Below are positions 40,620 through 50,255 of a stretch of 64,000 nucleotides of DNA, piece by piece. The position numbers were made by a program, and so were the translations under genes. This DNA comes from UBA6623 sp965238125. Its GTDB lineage: Bacteria; Acidobacteriota; Terriglobia; Bryobacterales; UBA6623. The first letter of the stretch is position 1, and each line of letters opens with the position of its first letter. The DNA lies in NCBI GenBank assembly GCA_965238125.1, contig OZ250179.1, positions 5,394,001 to 5,458,000 of the forward strand. The letters are read 5' to 3'. The notes under the pieces were generated by a model. It saw only the letters and a program-made list of their open reading frames with translations. It had not been told where the DNA came from and searched no databases.

Positions 40620-42320
40620 ATGAGTGCTTACCGGCCTGAAAATCCTCTCATCGTTCAGGGCGACCACACGATCCTCGTCGAAGTCGACAGCCCGCGCTAC
40701 GCCGAAGCCCGTGATGAGTTGGTTCGCTTCGCCGAGTTGGTCAAGGCGCCCGAACATATTCACACTTATCGAGTCTCACCGCTGTCGGTGTGGAACGCCC
40801 GCGCATCGGGCGTGGACCCCTCCTCGATTGTCGAGGCGCTCCGCGAGTTCGCGAAGTACGAAGTCCCCAGAAACGTCGAAGTCGAAATCCGTGACTGGGC
40901 GTCGCGTTACGGCAGGCTGCGGCTGACGCGCGACGGCGATCAACTCGTCCTGACCGCGGATCACGAGGCCTTGGCCGAACAGGTCTCTCGCCACAAGAAC
41001 GTCCGCCCCTTGCTGGGGGACCGAATAGCGAAAGAAGCGTTCCGCGTACGCCCGGCGTTCCGGGGCGAGATCAAGCAAGCGCTCGTTAAAGTCGGCTTCC
41101 CGGCCGAGGACTTGGCGGGCTATGTCGAAGGCGAGGCGCTGGCGGTCGAGCTGCGGTCCGAGCTTGCTTCGGGAGGTTCATTCGGCCTGCGTCCCTACCA
41201 GGAAGAGGCCGTTGATGCCTTTCATGCCGCCGGCAGCGAGCGCGGCGGTTCGGGCGTCATTACGCTGCCCTGCGGCGCGGGCAAGACGATCGTTGCAATG
41301 GCCTGCATGGCGCGGTTGCAGACCTCGACTTTGGTGTTGACGACGAGCGTTACCGCGAGTCGCCAATGGATCCGCGAGTTGCTCGATAAGACGACGCTGA
41401 CCGAGGACCAGATCGGCGAGTACAGCGGTTGGACGAAGCAGATTCGTCCCGTTACGTTCGCGACCTATCAGATCATGACCTGGCGTAAGAAGAAAGACGC
41501 CCCGTTCGAACATATGGAATTGTTCGATCAACGCAACTGGGGACTGATCGTTTATGACGAAGTTCACCTGTTGCCCGCGCCGATCTTTCGCGCCACCGCC
41601 GGGCTGCAGGCGCGGCGTCGTTTGGGGTTGACGGCGACGCTGGTGCGGGAAGACCGGCGCGAAGACGACGTTTTCGCCTTGATCGGCCCCAAGAAAGCGG
41701 ACGTTCCGTGGAAGGTTTTGGAAGGCCAGGGCTGGATCGCGACGGCCCATTGCGTCGAGGTGCGGCTGCCCCTCGACAGCGAACGGCGCATGCGTTACGC
41801 CGTCGCCGAACGCCGCGATCAATTTCGCATCGCCGCCGAGAACGAAAGCAAGGTCGAGATTGTCCGCGCCCTGCTCGAACGTCACCGCAACGACTTGGTG
41901 CTGATCATCGGCATGTACCTCGATCAGCTCAAGAAACTCGCCGAGCCTCTCGGCATCCCCGTGTTGACTGGCGCCACGAAGCAAGCCGAGCGCGACGAGG
42001 CCTACGAAAAGTTTCGTCAGGGGAAGCTGCGCGTGCTGGCGGTTTCGAAAATCGCCAACTTCGCCGTCGATCTGCCGGACGCCTCGGTGGCGATCCAAAT
42101 CTCGGGAACGTTCGGTTCACGACAGGAAGAGGCGCAGCGGCTCGGCCGCATCTTGAGGCCGAAGGCGGGCGCGAATCAGGCGCACTTCTATTCCCTAGTC
42201 ACGCGCGACACCGTGGAGCAGGAATTCGCGCTCAAGCGGCAACTGTTTCTGTGCGAGCAGGGCTACGGCTATTCGATCGTCGACGCCGAGGAGTTTGACG
42301 GCCGGGAACTCGCGTCATGA
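40620..42320 (+). CDS. XPB-family DNA helicase
   Basis: A 566-residue superfamily 2 helicase of the bacterial/archaeal XPB type. An N-terminal XPB-specific domain (about 10-120) is followed by the damage-recognition-like region, Walker A LPCGAGKT (216-223), motif II DEVH (313-316), motif III TAT and the XPB hallmark RED (343-345), then helicase domain 2 with GTFGSRQEEAQRLGRILRPK. Eukaryotic XPB acts in TFIIH; bacterial XPB is a 3'-5' helicase thought to work in DNA repair. The stop overlaps the next start by four bases, so the two proteins are made together. Confidence 0.93.
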   Translation: MSAYRPENPLIVQGDHTILVEVDSPRYAEARDELVRFAELVKAPEHIHTYRVSPLSVWNARASGVDPSSIVEALREFAKYEVPRNVEVEIRDWASRYGRLRLTRDGDQLVLTADHEALAEQVSRHKNVRPLLGDRIAKEAFRVRPAFRGEIKQALVKVGFPAEDLAGYVEGEALAVELRSELASGGSFGLRPYQEEAVDAFHAAGSERGGSGVITLPCGAGKTIVAMACMARLQTSTLVLTTSVTASRQWIRELLDKTTLTEDQIGEYSGWTKQIRPVTFATYQIMTWRKKKDAPFEHMELFDQRNWGLIVYDEVHLLPAPIFRATAGLQARRRLGLTATLVREDRREDDVFALIGPKKADVPWKVLEGQGWIATAHCVEVRLPLDSERRMRYAVAERRDQFRIAAENESKVEIVRALLERHRNDLVLIIGMYLDQLKKLAEPLGIPVLTGATKQAERDEAYEKFRQGKLRVLAVSKIANFAVDLPDASVAIQISGTFGSRQEEAQRLGRILRPKAGANQAHFYSLVTRDTVEQEFALKRQLFLCEQGYGYSIVDAEEFDGRELAS

Positions 42321-44299
42321 AGGTGCTCGAGATCCGCTGGGTCGCCTTCATGCACGACGTGCAGGGTTGGATGGATATTCCCGAGCCGGCGCGGGAAATC
42401 CTGTCTCGGCCGCAGGATCCCGACCGCATTCAGGTGCAGTATGAACTCGATAAATACCACGACATTCTGATCGAGCAGCAATTCTTGCGTCGCCTCGCGA
42501 GCGGTCGTATCACACTCAACAGAGAGTGCAAATCTTTTCTGAAGATCATCCGCGCGCTTAAGACGAATACCGCCCTCGAAAAGCCCTCGGCCGAAGTCTT
42601 CATCAGCTACCTGTCGAACTATCTGACGCACCCGGAAAAGAACGCATTGTGGGGTCGGCCCGGCCATTGGCAAAACGACAACCACCTTTTCCAGGACATT
42701 GCAGGGTTGCAGTGGCTGAACGATTTTTTGGCCGCCGACGGACGCGAGTGGGAAGAACGTTATCACCGCAGTTTCGTGCCCTCCTATTTCGAGACCGCCG
42801 AAACTCTTGCCATGGCCCAACGCCTGGTGAACGACTGCATGGAGCGCAAGGAGCCGATCGCGCTTCGCGAACTCCCCGGTCTCTATGGTGGTCTCGATGC
42901 CGACCTGGTCGATCTGGCTCTGAGCGGATGCATCCGCTATCTGTTGCTTTATCCTTGGCTGCGTTCCACCGACGACGAACCCGTCTTCGGCATTTGGCCC
43001 GGCATCGTCACCCGTTTGAATAGGAAACCGCCCGAACCGCCGCGCGCCGTCGAGCCGGACGACGTCTTCCACGCGCCGCTGCTGAGCGTGGACATGACGA
43101 CTCTGCTGGTGGCCGCCGCCGCCGAACCCCTTCGTCTGCGAGTCAGTGACTCGTACCTGTTCGCGAAAACACACAAGAGCCTGCAAGAAAGTCTGCTTCG
43201 GCTGCCCGACTGGCTCCCGACCGATCTGGATGTCAACGCGAGTATGCGGATACAGGGAGCCTTCGACTCCGTGCGGTCGTTTGGTTTTATCCGTGATACG
43301 GAAGAAGCCGGCAGTAGACTCTGCGCGGAGATTAGCGAACAAGGCCGCGAGTGGTTGGCGCTTTCGGCGAAAGAACGCGTGCGGCAAGTTCTTGACAAGG
43401 TCAAGACGGCCACCGCAAGTCGGTCCGGCGGAAAGCGCCACGCCGAGGAAGCGGTGAGCTGGATGCCGGCCCACATTCAGTTTTACGGCAAGGGAAATCC
43501 CGCCGACGCCGTACGCAAGGCACTCCGCCGGCACCTCTCAGCCATTCCGACGGAGGCTTACTGGAAGTGGTCGGACTTTCGTCGCTACTACGCGGTGAAC
43601 AACGAGATCGCGGAGCGGGCACGCAAGGGAGCCCGGCTGGAAGGCTATCTGGGCGGCCGCTATTTTTACCGCCTCACGCCCGCTGACATCGAGGAAGTAT
43701 GGCCGCCGGTTCTCGACCGCATCTTGCTGTTCGATCTTTTCCCGCTGGGCGCGGTCAATGTCGGACACGTGGGCGGCGAATTGTGCGTGAGCCTCACGGA
43801 AATGGGTCAGTACTTATTCGGATTGGCCGACGACTTCGAGTTCGAGGAAGCGTCGGGCGGCGGGGTACTCGTACAACCGAATTTCGAAGTGGCCTTCCTG
43901 GCCCCGAATCCGGCCGCCGAAGCCGAGATCGGGCGTTTCGCCGAACGCAAGGGACACAACGTCGGCATCCTTTTTGTCATCACCAGGGAATCGGTTATGC
44001 GCGCGGGAGCGAGCGGCTTGACGGCGGCTTCGGCGTTGGAGACATTGGAACGCTTCGCCACGAAAAAAATCCCTCCCAACGTACGGCGGGAAATCGAGGG
44101 TTGGTTCGGCTCTTGCCGGCGGATCAGGGTGCGGCCCGCCGTTCTGATTCACTGTCCCGACCCGGAAACCGCGACTCGCGTGCTGGCCGTCGCCCGAGAC
44201 AAGGCCGAGCGACTCACCGATACGGTGGTTGAGCTAAGAGACCCCACCGGGAAAGCAGGGCTGCTGCGCAAACTGAGTGGTATGGGGATCTTCGTCTGA
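42317..44299 (+). CDS. Helicase-associated protein paired with XPB (Helicase_C_3 type)
   Basis: A 660-residue cytosolic protein translationally coupled to XPB (ATGA). The C-terminal third (LTEMGQYLFGLADDFEFE...VLVQPNFEVAFLAPNPAAEAEIGRFAER...YKI-less ITRESVMRAGASGLTAASALETLERFATKKIPPNVRREIEGW) is typical of the XPB/Ssl2-like helicase-associated family that sits beside ercc3/XPB in actinobacteria. The N-terminal 400 residues are helical and carry no recognised nuclease motif. Archaeal XPB instead pairs with the Bax1 nuclease, which this is not. A role as an XPB cofactor is inferred from the fixed pairing. Confidence 0.85.
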   Translation: MKVLEIRWVAFMHDVQGWMDIPEPAREILSRPQDPDRIQVQYELDKYHDILIEQQFLRRLASGRITLNRECKSFLKIIRALKTNTALEKPSAEVFISYLSNYLTHPEKNALWGRPGHWQNDNHLFQDIAGLQWLNDFLAADGREWEERYHRSFVPSYFETAETLAMAQRLVNDCMERKEPIALRELPGLYGGLDADLVDLALSGCIRYLLLYPWLRSTDDEPVFGIWPGIVTRLNRKPPEPPRAVEPDDVFHAPLLSVDMTTLLVAAAAEPLRLRVSDSYLFAKTHKSLQESLLRLPDWLPTDLDVNASMRIQGAFDSVRSFGFIRDTEEAGSRLCAEISEQGREWLALSAKERVRQVLDKVKTATASRSGGKRHAEEAVSWMPAHIQFYGKGNPADAVRKALRRHLSAIPTEAYWKWSDFRRYYAVNNEIAERARKGARLEGYLGGRYFYRLTPADIEEVWPPVLDRILLFDLFPLGAVNVGHVGGELCVSLTEMGQYLFGLADDFEFEEASGGGVLVQPNFEVAFLAPNPAAEAEIGRFAERKGHNVGILFVITRESVMRAGASGLTAASALETLERFATKKIPPNVRREIEGWFGSCRRIRVRPAVLIHCPDPETATRVLAVARDKAERLTDTVVELRDPTGKAGLLRKLSGMGIFV

Positions 44300-44365
44300 C
44301 GGCCGGAAACACGCACGCACCGCCCGAGGCCGCTCCGCTCTCACGCGGCGCCGATCTCGACGGAT

Positions 44366-45259
44366 ATGAAACGCACCACAAACCTGCGCGACGACTTACC
44401 CGCCGTTTGTCGCTTGGGGTTGGCCACCCGGGGCAATACGCACTTGCGTTCCGAAGACGTCGAATATGCCGTCGAACGCGGGCTCAACTATCTCAACTGG
44501 TGCGGAAAACCCGACGGGCTTTCGCGCGCCGTCGCGGGGATGGGCGCCCGGCGCAAGGACGTGGTCGTCGCGGTGCAATTCAAGTCGCGAACCGCCGACA
44601 AGGCGAAGACCGAGTTCCAGTGGATCCTCGACCAGCTCCGCACGGATTACCTCGACGCCGCCACCTTCTACTATGTCGAGTCCGAAACCGAGTGGGCCGA
44701 GATTATCCCTCCAGGCGGCGCTTGGGGAGCCCTTGCCGATCTACAACGCCAAGGGACGCTCAAGATGATCGGCCTCACCAGCCACCAGCGCCAAGCGGCG
44801 GCGGCTTGGTCGACTATCCATTTACCACAATCGGCGCACGCCATGGCGCGAAACCGCGACGGACTGACGGCAGCCGAGCCCGGCGCCCCGCGGACCGCCC
44901 TTGACCTGTTAATGGTTCGCTACAACGCCGCCCATCGCGGCGCCGAGCAAGACGTCTTCCTCGTCGCCCGCAAGTCGGGTATCCCGGTCGTGACGTTCAC
45001 CGGCCTGCGTTGGCGGGCCTTGCTCGAATCGACACGGGACGCTCCGCCCGGATTCCGTCCGCCCAGTGCCGCCGAATGCTACCGCTTCTGCCTGGCGAAC
45101 CCCGATGTGTCGGTCGCCCTCGCCGCTCCCGGCAATCGCGCCGAGCTCGAGCACGCTCTGACCCTGCTCGACGATTGGACCCCACCTTGCAAGGTCGACA
45201 TGGAAGCGCTGCGCCAACATGGCGACCGCGTCCGCGGCCGCGCCGGAACCTTCTGGTAA
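44366..45259 (+). CDS. Aldo/keto-reductase-like protein with degenerate active site
   Basis: A 297-residue protein with aldo/keto reductase topology: LGLATRGNTHLRSEDVEYAVERGLNYLNW, WILDQLRTDYLDAATFY, GALADLQRQGTLKMIGLTSH, and VSVALAAPGNRAELEHAL. The usual catalytic tetrad is not conserved: FDTAxxYG reads LNWCGKPDG, and the His of the LHxxD strand reads FYYVESE. It is either a divergent enzyme or a non-catalytic family member. It follows the XPB pair by 66 bp and may be co-transcribed. Confidence 0.75.
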   Translation: MKRTTNLRDDLPAVCRLGLATRGNTHLRSEDVEYAVERGLNYLNWCGKPDGLSRAVAGMGARRKDVVVAVQFKSRTADKAKTEFQWILDQLRTDYLDAATFYYVESETEWAEIIPPGGAWGALADLQRQGTLKMIGLTSHQRQAAAAWSTIHLPQSAHAMARNRDGLTAAEPGAPRTALDLLMVRYNAAHRGAEQDVFLVARKSGIPVVTFTGLRWRALLESTRDAPPGFRPPSAAECYRFCLANPDVSVALAAPGNRAELEHALTLLDDWTPPCKVDMEALRQHGDRVRGRAGTFW

Positions 45260-45285
45260 GGAATCACCGAGTCGCTGTAAAGCCG

Positions 45286-45708
45286 TCACGGATTGAAATA
45301 AACCCGCTCCATTTCCTTCCAGCCCTCCTGACCCGGCAACGGGATCTGCATCGGGTCGCACATCTCCAGCCATTCGATATTGCGGGGCTCACGCGCGAGC
45401 TGCGCCATGTCACGATCGTAGTTGTCGCCACTGTATTCGTAGTATCCAAACTCGTACCACTGCTCGCCGATCTGCTCCAAATAGATCGAGAAGTTCCGCA
45501 TGTGATACTTGCTCAGCAAATCCCGAACGCCGGGATTTAGGTCGGCATGGAGGGCTTTATAGCGCTCGATCATGTCGGGCTGAATGCCGACCACCATACC
45601 CACTCGTTTTACTGGTTTTTCTTCGGGCGGCTGGGGCTCGGCCGGCGTCCCGCCCGAGCAACCAAGACCAAACAGCAGAAGCGTAATCACCGTAATTCTT
45701 TGCATCAT
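45286..45708 (-). CDS. L-rhamnose mutarotase-like (DUF718) lipoprotein
   Basis: A 140-residue protein. The leader ITVITLLLFGLGC has a lipobox with Cys17, so it should be lipid-anchored outside the cytoplasm. The mature part matches the RhaM/DUF718 fold (KRVGMVVGIQPDMIERYKALHADLNPGVRDLLSKYHMRNFSIYL...YYEYSGDNYDRDMAQLA...WKEMERVYFNP). Classic rhamnose mutarotases are cytosolic, so an exported version is unusual. ATG 45708 follows AAGGAAGG; a second Met is the next codon. An upstream proline-rich frame with one membrane helix (45780-46000, minus) is possible but unproven. Confidence 0.82.
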   Translation of the reverse strand: MMQRITVITLLLFGLGCSGGTPAEPQPPEEKPVKRVGMVVGIQPDMIERYKALHADLNPGVRDLLSKYHMRNFSIYLEQIGEQWYEFGYYEYSGDNYDRDMAQLAREPRNIEWLEMCDPMQIPLPGQEGWKEMERVYFNP

Positions 45709-46081
45709 GGGAATGTTTACCTTCCTTGCTTGAGGCTCGAAAGAATTTCCAAGGGCGGGCCGGCAGATACTTCCCGCCGCCTGTCGCAAAGCCCCACGCC
45801 CAAAACAAGATCACGAAGATGCCCGCCGACAACCAATAGATCGGCGGCCCCAACGGCGCCGCGCTGTTTTCCGGGCGGGCGTCCCGGTTGCCTTGCGAAT
45901 CGGTTGATGGAGGCGAGGGCGAAGATGGTCGGAACGGGGGAGTCGTCTCGGTCGGGCATGGAAGGCGTCCGATCTCCCGACTTCGGAAAAAACTCAGTCG
46001 TCCCAAGCAGGATTGTACAAGCCGGCGCGCGGCGGCACAAGGGTCAGCGCCCGATGAACAAACGGTGGCGGCGGGCGACGA

Positions 46082-47734
46082 CTAAGCGGTGTCCACGCCC
46101 GCCGCTTTTTCAAGGCCCCGCAGCTTCATCTCTTGTTCGCGAATAAGGAACTTCTGAACCTTCCCCGTCACCGTCATCGGGAATTCGTCGACAAAGCGCA
46201 TGTATTCGGGGATCTTGAAATGGGCGATCTTGCCCTGGCAGTAATCGCGGATTTCCTCTTCATCGGCCTGCTCGCCCGTTTTCAGTTGAATCCAAGCCAA
46301 TACGCTCTCCCCGAGCCGCTCGTCGGGCAAACCTACGACATAGACGTCGTTGATCTTCGGGTGGGTGTGAAGGAATTCCTCGATCTCGCGTGGATAGATG
46401 TTTTCGCCGCCGCGGATAATCATCTCTTTCGCGCGGCCGGTGATCCGGAAATTGCCGTCCTCGCGCAGGGTCGCCAGATCGCCGGTGTGCAGCCAACCGT
46501 CGAGATCGATCGCTCCGGCGGTGGCGTCGGGATCTTTGTCGTAGCCCTTCATCACCAGGTAGCCGCGCGTGCAAAGCTCGCCCTGCCGGCCGACCGGCAA
46601 CGTCTCGCCGGTTTCGCTGTCGACAATCTTGACCTGCGTGTTGGGCATGGCCCTTCCGACGGTCGCCACGCGAACTTCCAGCGAATCCTCGATTGACGTT
46701 TGCGTGATCACCGGCGACGACTCCGTCTGCCCGTAGGCAATCGTCATTTCCGAACAATGCATTTCGTTCACGACGCGCTTCATCAACTCTATGGGGCAGG
46801 GAGCGCCCGCCATGATCCCCGTCCGTAGCGAACTCATGTCGTGGTTGGGAAACTCCGGGTGCGCCAGCTCGGCCACGAACATCGTCGGAACTCCGTAGAT
46901 TGTCGTGCAGCGTTCTTCCTCAATCGCCCGCAGCACTTCGCCCGGGTCGAACTGCGGGGAAGGCAGCACCACAGTCGCGCCGTATACGATCGATTGCAGC
47001 GACCCCATCACGCATCCGAAGCAGTGATACAACGGGACGGCGAGACACACGCGATCGTTCTCACTCCAGCGCAGGCCTGCACCCGTGAGATAGGCGTTAT
47101 TGACCAGGTTCTTGTGGGAAAGCAGCACGCCTTTCGGCTTGCCCGTCGTGCCGGAGGTGTATTGGATATTGACGACCTCGCCGGGATCGTCACGGTAGGG
47201 ATTAGGTTCCTCCCCGCCCGCGATCATCTCGGCCCACGACATCAACCCGTCGCCGGCGGGCGTTGGGTTGTCGACCCCCCGCGCAAAGACCACCGCATGG
47301 CGTAGGGCGCTTTCGCTCGCGGCTCGGGCCTCGGTCAGGATGTCGACGTAGTTGACGCGTGCGTCCTGTTCGTGAAAGAACAACGCCTTTATCCCGGAAC
47401 GTTCGAGGATGTAGGCCAAATCGTGGGATCGGTAGGCCGGGTTAACGTTGACCAGCACCGCGCCGATTCGGGCCGCCGCGACTTGCAGGTAAATCCACTC
47501 GGCGCAGTTCGACGCCCAGACGCCGATCCGATCGCGCGGCCGCAGACCGAGACCCCACAGCCCGGCTGCCGTGCGCGCCACTTCCTGTTGCAGCTCGCGG
47601 TAGCTGTGACGAATCCGCTGATGACGGGAAACCAGCGCCTCGCGGTCGGGAAACTTCTCCGCCGTTAGGTCAAAGACTTCGGGAATGGCCTTATCGATCA
47701 GAGGCTGTTCGGGGCCGACGGCATGGCTCTGCAT
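46082..47734 (-). CDS. AMP-dependent acyl-CoA synthetase (FadD-like)
   Basis: An ANL-superfamily ligase, about 550 residues, that activates a carboxylic acid to its CoA thioester with ATP. Motifs: P-loop YTSGTTGKPKGVLLSHKN, YGQTESSP, GWLHTGD, ITGRAKEMIIRGGENIYP and the C-terminal catalytic Lys in MTVTGKVQKF. Chain specificity is not readable, though medium or long fatty acids are likely given the nearby beta-oxidation gene. ATG 47734 begins a normal N-terminus; the frame is open to 47800. Confidence 0.92.
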   Translation of the reverse strand: MQSHAVGPEQPLIDKAIPEVFDLTAEKFPDREALVSRHQRIRHSYRELQQEVARTAAGLWGLGLRPRDRIGVWASNCAEWIYLQVAAARIGAVLVNVNPAYRSHDLAYILERSGIKALFFHEQDARVNYVDILTEARAASESALRHAVVFARGVDNPTPAGDGLMSWAEMIAGGEEPNPYRDDPGEVVNIQYTSGTTGKPKGVLLSHKNLVNNAYLTGAGLRWSENDRVCLAVPLYHCFGCVMGSLQSIVYGATVVLPSPQFDPGEVLRAIEEERCTTIYGVPTMFVAELAHPEFPNHDMSSLRTGIMAGAPCPIELMKRVVNEMHCSEMTIAYGQTESSPVITQTSIEDSLEVRVATVGRAMPNTQVKIVDSETGETLPVGRQGELCTRGYLVMKGYDKDPDATAGAIDLDGWLHTGDLATLREDGNFRITGRAKEMIIRGGENIYPREIEEFLHTHPKINDVYVVGLPDERLGESVLAWIQLKTGEQADEEEIRDYCQGKIAHFKIPEYMRFVDEFPMTVTGKVQKFLIREQEMKLRGLEKAAGVDTA

Positions 47735-47800
47735 ACGGCGGGCATTGTACAACAGTTGGGCGTCCGCGGCCGCGACCGACACCGGGGTAGCGACCAACAC

Positions 47801-48406
47801 TCGGGGCGGTCGCGGTTCGCTCGGTCACGACCGGCCTGCATGCCCTTGAGGACTCACCCGTCATGCGGTTCCCTGACAAAACGTACTGGAACCGCGGTAC
47901 CTGAAGACCGCTCAAAAGCGGGAGTACCGACGTTGGGCCGAAAACGGTACTTCGGCTCAATAGCTGTAACAACGCCGATTGCGGGAGAATTTTTCAAAAG
48001 AAGGACGTCTGGATCCAAGATCAATAGTCTGAAAGCCATAAGCGATTCCGTTGACCAGTTCCTGTCGGGCCGGCGGAAGGAGAGGCGGCGCGGCAGTCGC
48101 AACGAGTATCTTCGGGGCCGGTGTCTGGTGGTGGAGTTCGCGGGCGGCGGCAGGACACCGCGGCGGCCCAACTCTTTGCCAAGATCCAGGGCCGTGCCAA
48201 TGTGGTTTACTGTCGCTCCTACGGCGAACGGCGCTTTCTTTTGGGACTGCAATTTACAGAGGTTCATTTCTCCTCGCGTTGTGCCGGGGCGGCCGACCTG
48301 AACCCGGGACTTCGCGCCCAAACCTTGTAACGCATCGAGGCGCGGACATTCGCGGCCCTCCATCCCGCGACGGGCGGCAATCACCCGGGCGCGCCGTCAG
48401 CGCGCC
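47801..48406 (+). other. Gene-free region with nested hairpins
   Basis: No frame in about 600 bp resembles a known protein. Near 47898-47933 GGTAC..CCGCT-caaa-AGCGG..GTACC forms a two-part stem. A lower-GC stretch at 47975-48060 might be the remnant of a gene. Nothing could be assigned. Confidence 0.4.
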
Positions 48407-49522
48407 TCAACGTCGTCTCAACGGGCTTCCCCGGACGCCTTCATTCATGTCGCGACGCACGGCAACCGCCGGTGTCGGTCGCTCCTCGTCATATTTCTCG
48501 ACGAGCTCCTCGATGCGTGCGCTGCCCCATCGTTTCATCGCCAACAGCAGCACCGCGGCTTCGGCGGCGGGTTCGATTTGTCTCGACCTGAGCAACGCGG
48601 CGGCCGGTTCGGGCCGACTGAAATCGATCCAAAACAGGGTTTGCTCATAGCGGTCTCGCGCCGACTGGTGGAGCCGTTCGATTTCCGCCGCTGTTCGGGA
48701 TGTCCGGTACGAAAAACAAAATTGAAAGTAGAATTGTTCGACGTCGACGCCCACCGCGATGAGGCGTAAGGCAGCTGGGGCGAGCTGGTCGCCCAATTCC
48801 TCCGCCGCTTCGCGCGCCGCCGCCCGAAACACCCCCGCATCGGTCTTGGGCGGCGCGAAATCGCTCCAATCGCAGCTCCCACTCGCGGTAAACCCGACGA
48901 TATTGGGATAGACCGCCACCGAAGAAGTGCGCCGCGACAAGATCAACTCGTCATCCGCCGTGACGTAAACGACACCGACACCACAAATATTCGAGAGCTC
49001 GAGGCGCGCCGGATCCGGTCTCCCGCCGCCAGCGCCCGTCGTATAACGCGTTCGGATGGTTTCGGTGCCCTCCGCCTCTCCACCCAAGCGCGTATCGAGA
49101 AAGGCATTGGCCGCGACGTAATCCTCGTAGTGCAACGGCTGCACTTCGATAGCGAGGCGGGGCCGGCCGTTTGTCGAACCCGTCTCCTTTTCGAGTCGAG
49201 CAAGGCGACATTTTTCCGGCCGAGCGAGTTCAGTCTCCGGCTCGCCGTCTCGCTCGCCGCGAAAGGCCCCTAACGCAACTGCCCGGAGCGACAGAAGCTC
49301 CGCCGGCGGAACATAGGGCTGCGAGCGCGCGGCTACCCGCACGTCGTCGAGCGCGAACTCCTCCTCGCCGCAGTTGGGGGAACCGACGAGAGGAATAAAC
49401 GGCACCGCAGCCGGTCCCAAGCGAAAGAGCGCGTAGTGTGGGTCTGCGGCGCCGAACGTCGGCAGCGTCTTGGGCGGCAAGTCGGCGGCAATGTGGTCGA
49501 GCGGCGTCATTTGAGCAAACAC
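48407..49522 (-). CDS. Large Nudix-domain protein
   Basis: A 371-residue protein. The last half carries a Nudix fold: a strand region GVVYVTADDELILSRRTSSVAVYPNIVGFTASGSC, then the box core REAAEELGD (237-245) in AAAREAAEELGDQLAP. The Gly-x5-Glu start of the box is imperfect (TDAGVFRAAA), so hydrolase activity is likely but not certain. The first 170 residues have no recognised domain. It is divergent from the penta-heme cytochrome gene. Confidence 0.75.
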   Translation of the reverse strand: MFAQMTPLDHIAADLPPKTLPTFGAADPHYALFRLGPAAVPFIPLVGSPNCGEEEFALDDVRVAARSQPYVPPAELLSLRAVALGAFRGERDGEPETELARPEKCRLARLEKETGSTNGRPRLAIEVQPLHYEDYVAANAFLDTRLGGEAEGTETIRTRYTTGAGGGRPDPARLELSNICGVGVVYVTADDELILSRRTSSVAVYPNIVGFTASGSCDWSDFAPPKTDAGVFRAAAREAAEELGDQLAPAALRLIAVGVDVEQFYFQFCFSYRTSRTAAEIERLHQSARDRYEQTLFWIDFSRPEPAAALLRSRQIEPAAEAAVLLLAMKRWGSARIEELVEKYDEERPTPAVAVRRDMNEGVRGSPLRRR

Positions 49523-49679
49523 CCGTTGAGCTGAGTTGGCACGGCGCGGTCCTCTTCGATGGGCCGGTCGTCCGACGATCCGCGGGCGAGCCCATCGCGC
49601 CGTCAGCTTATGTCCAGAGGCTTTCCCGGAGGCGGAACCAACCGGAAAATGCGACCCGACAACACACTAGAATCTAAGA

Positions 49680-50255
49680 ATGCCCGCGGTGTCCGCTGCG
49701 TTGCAACCCTGCCTGACCGGCACCGTGAACCATCGCGCCCGGGTTCGCGCGCTGCCCATCGGCTTGTTGTTGGTCTTTCCCGTTATCACCTCGGGGCAAG
49801 GCTACCAGGGTATCGAAGAGCAATTACCCCGCGCCGTCGATCCACAGCCCATCCCCTTCAGCCACAAGCAACATACCGCGGCCGGCCTTTCTTGCATCGA
49901 TTGCCACCGCGGCGCGGAAAAACGAGAGCGAGCCGGACTGCCTAGCGTTGGGCAGTGCATGCTCTGCCACCAAACGATCAAGACCGAGAGCCCGACCGTC
50001 GTCGAACTCGCCGAGTTCCACCGCGAAGGTAAGCCGCTCGACTGGGTGCGGGTCTATCGCGCCTCTGATTTCGTTTTCTTCAGCCATAAGGAGCACGCCG
50101 CGGCCGGCATCGGCTGCGCGCCCTGCCACGGCCCCGTCGAGAAACGCGACCGCCTGGCGAAGGAAGTTTCCACGTCCATGAGAATGTGCATGGCCTGCCA
50201 CAAGCAAACAAACGCCTCGCGGAATTGTCACCTCTGCCACGAACTGGGCCAATAA
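49680..50255 (+). CDS. Penta-heme c-type cytochrome (class III / c7-like)
   Basis: A 191-residue exported cytochrome with five CxxCH heme sites: CIDCH (72-76), CMLCH (93-97), CAPCH (146-150), CMACH (170-174) and CHLCH (183-187). Extra histidines in FSHKQH and FSHKEH are likely distal ligands and mark two internal repeats. The membrane-like segment LPIGLLLVFPVITSG (25-39) is a signal peptide or anchor. It would shuttle electrons in the periplasm. No oxidoreductase partner is adjacent. The 3' end overlaps the converging gene by 28 bp. Confidence 0.9.
   Translation: MPAVSAALQPCLTGTVNHRARVRALPIGLLLVFPVITSGQGYQGIEEQLPRAVDPQPIPFSHKQHTAAGLSCIDCHRGAEKRERAGLPSVGQCMLCHQTIKTESPTVVELAEFHREGKPLDWVRVYRASDFVFFSHKEHAAAGIGCAPCHGPVEKRDRLAKEVSTSMRMCMACHKQTNASRNCHLCHELGQ

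Noticed and set aside
45557..46006. Proline-rich single-helix protein overlapping the DUF718 lipoprotein
   Set aside because: A plausible membrane helix exists, but the frame overlaps the well-supported lipoprotein by about 150 bp and has no start signal that I can support, so it is only mentioned in that entry.
48270..48330. Possible tRNA from a GGTTCAGG-like T-loop on the minus strand
   Set aside because: The stem next to it does not pair and no anticodon arm or acceptor can be built.
47854..48384. Minus-strand 176-codon frame in the gap after the acyl-CoA ligase
   Set aside because: Arg/Pro-rich composition, no motif, and an equally long frame on the plus strand; not distinguishable from chance.
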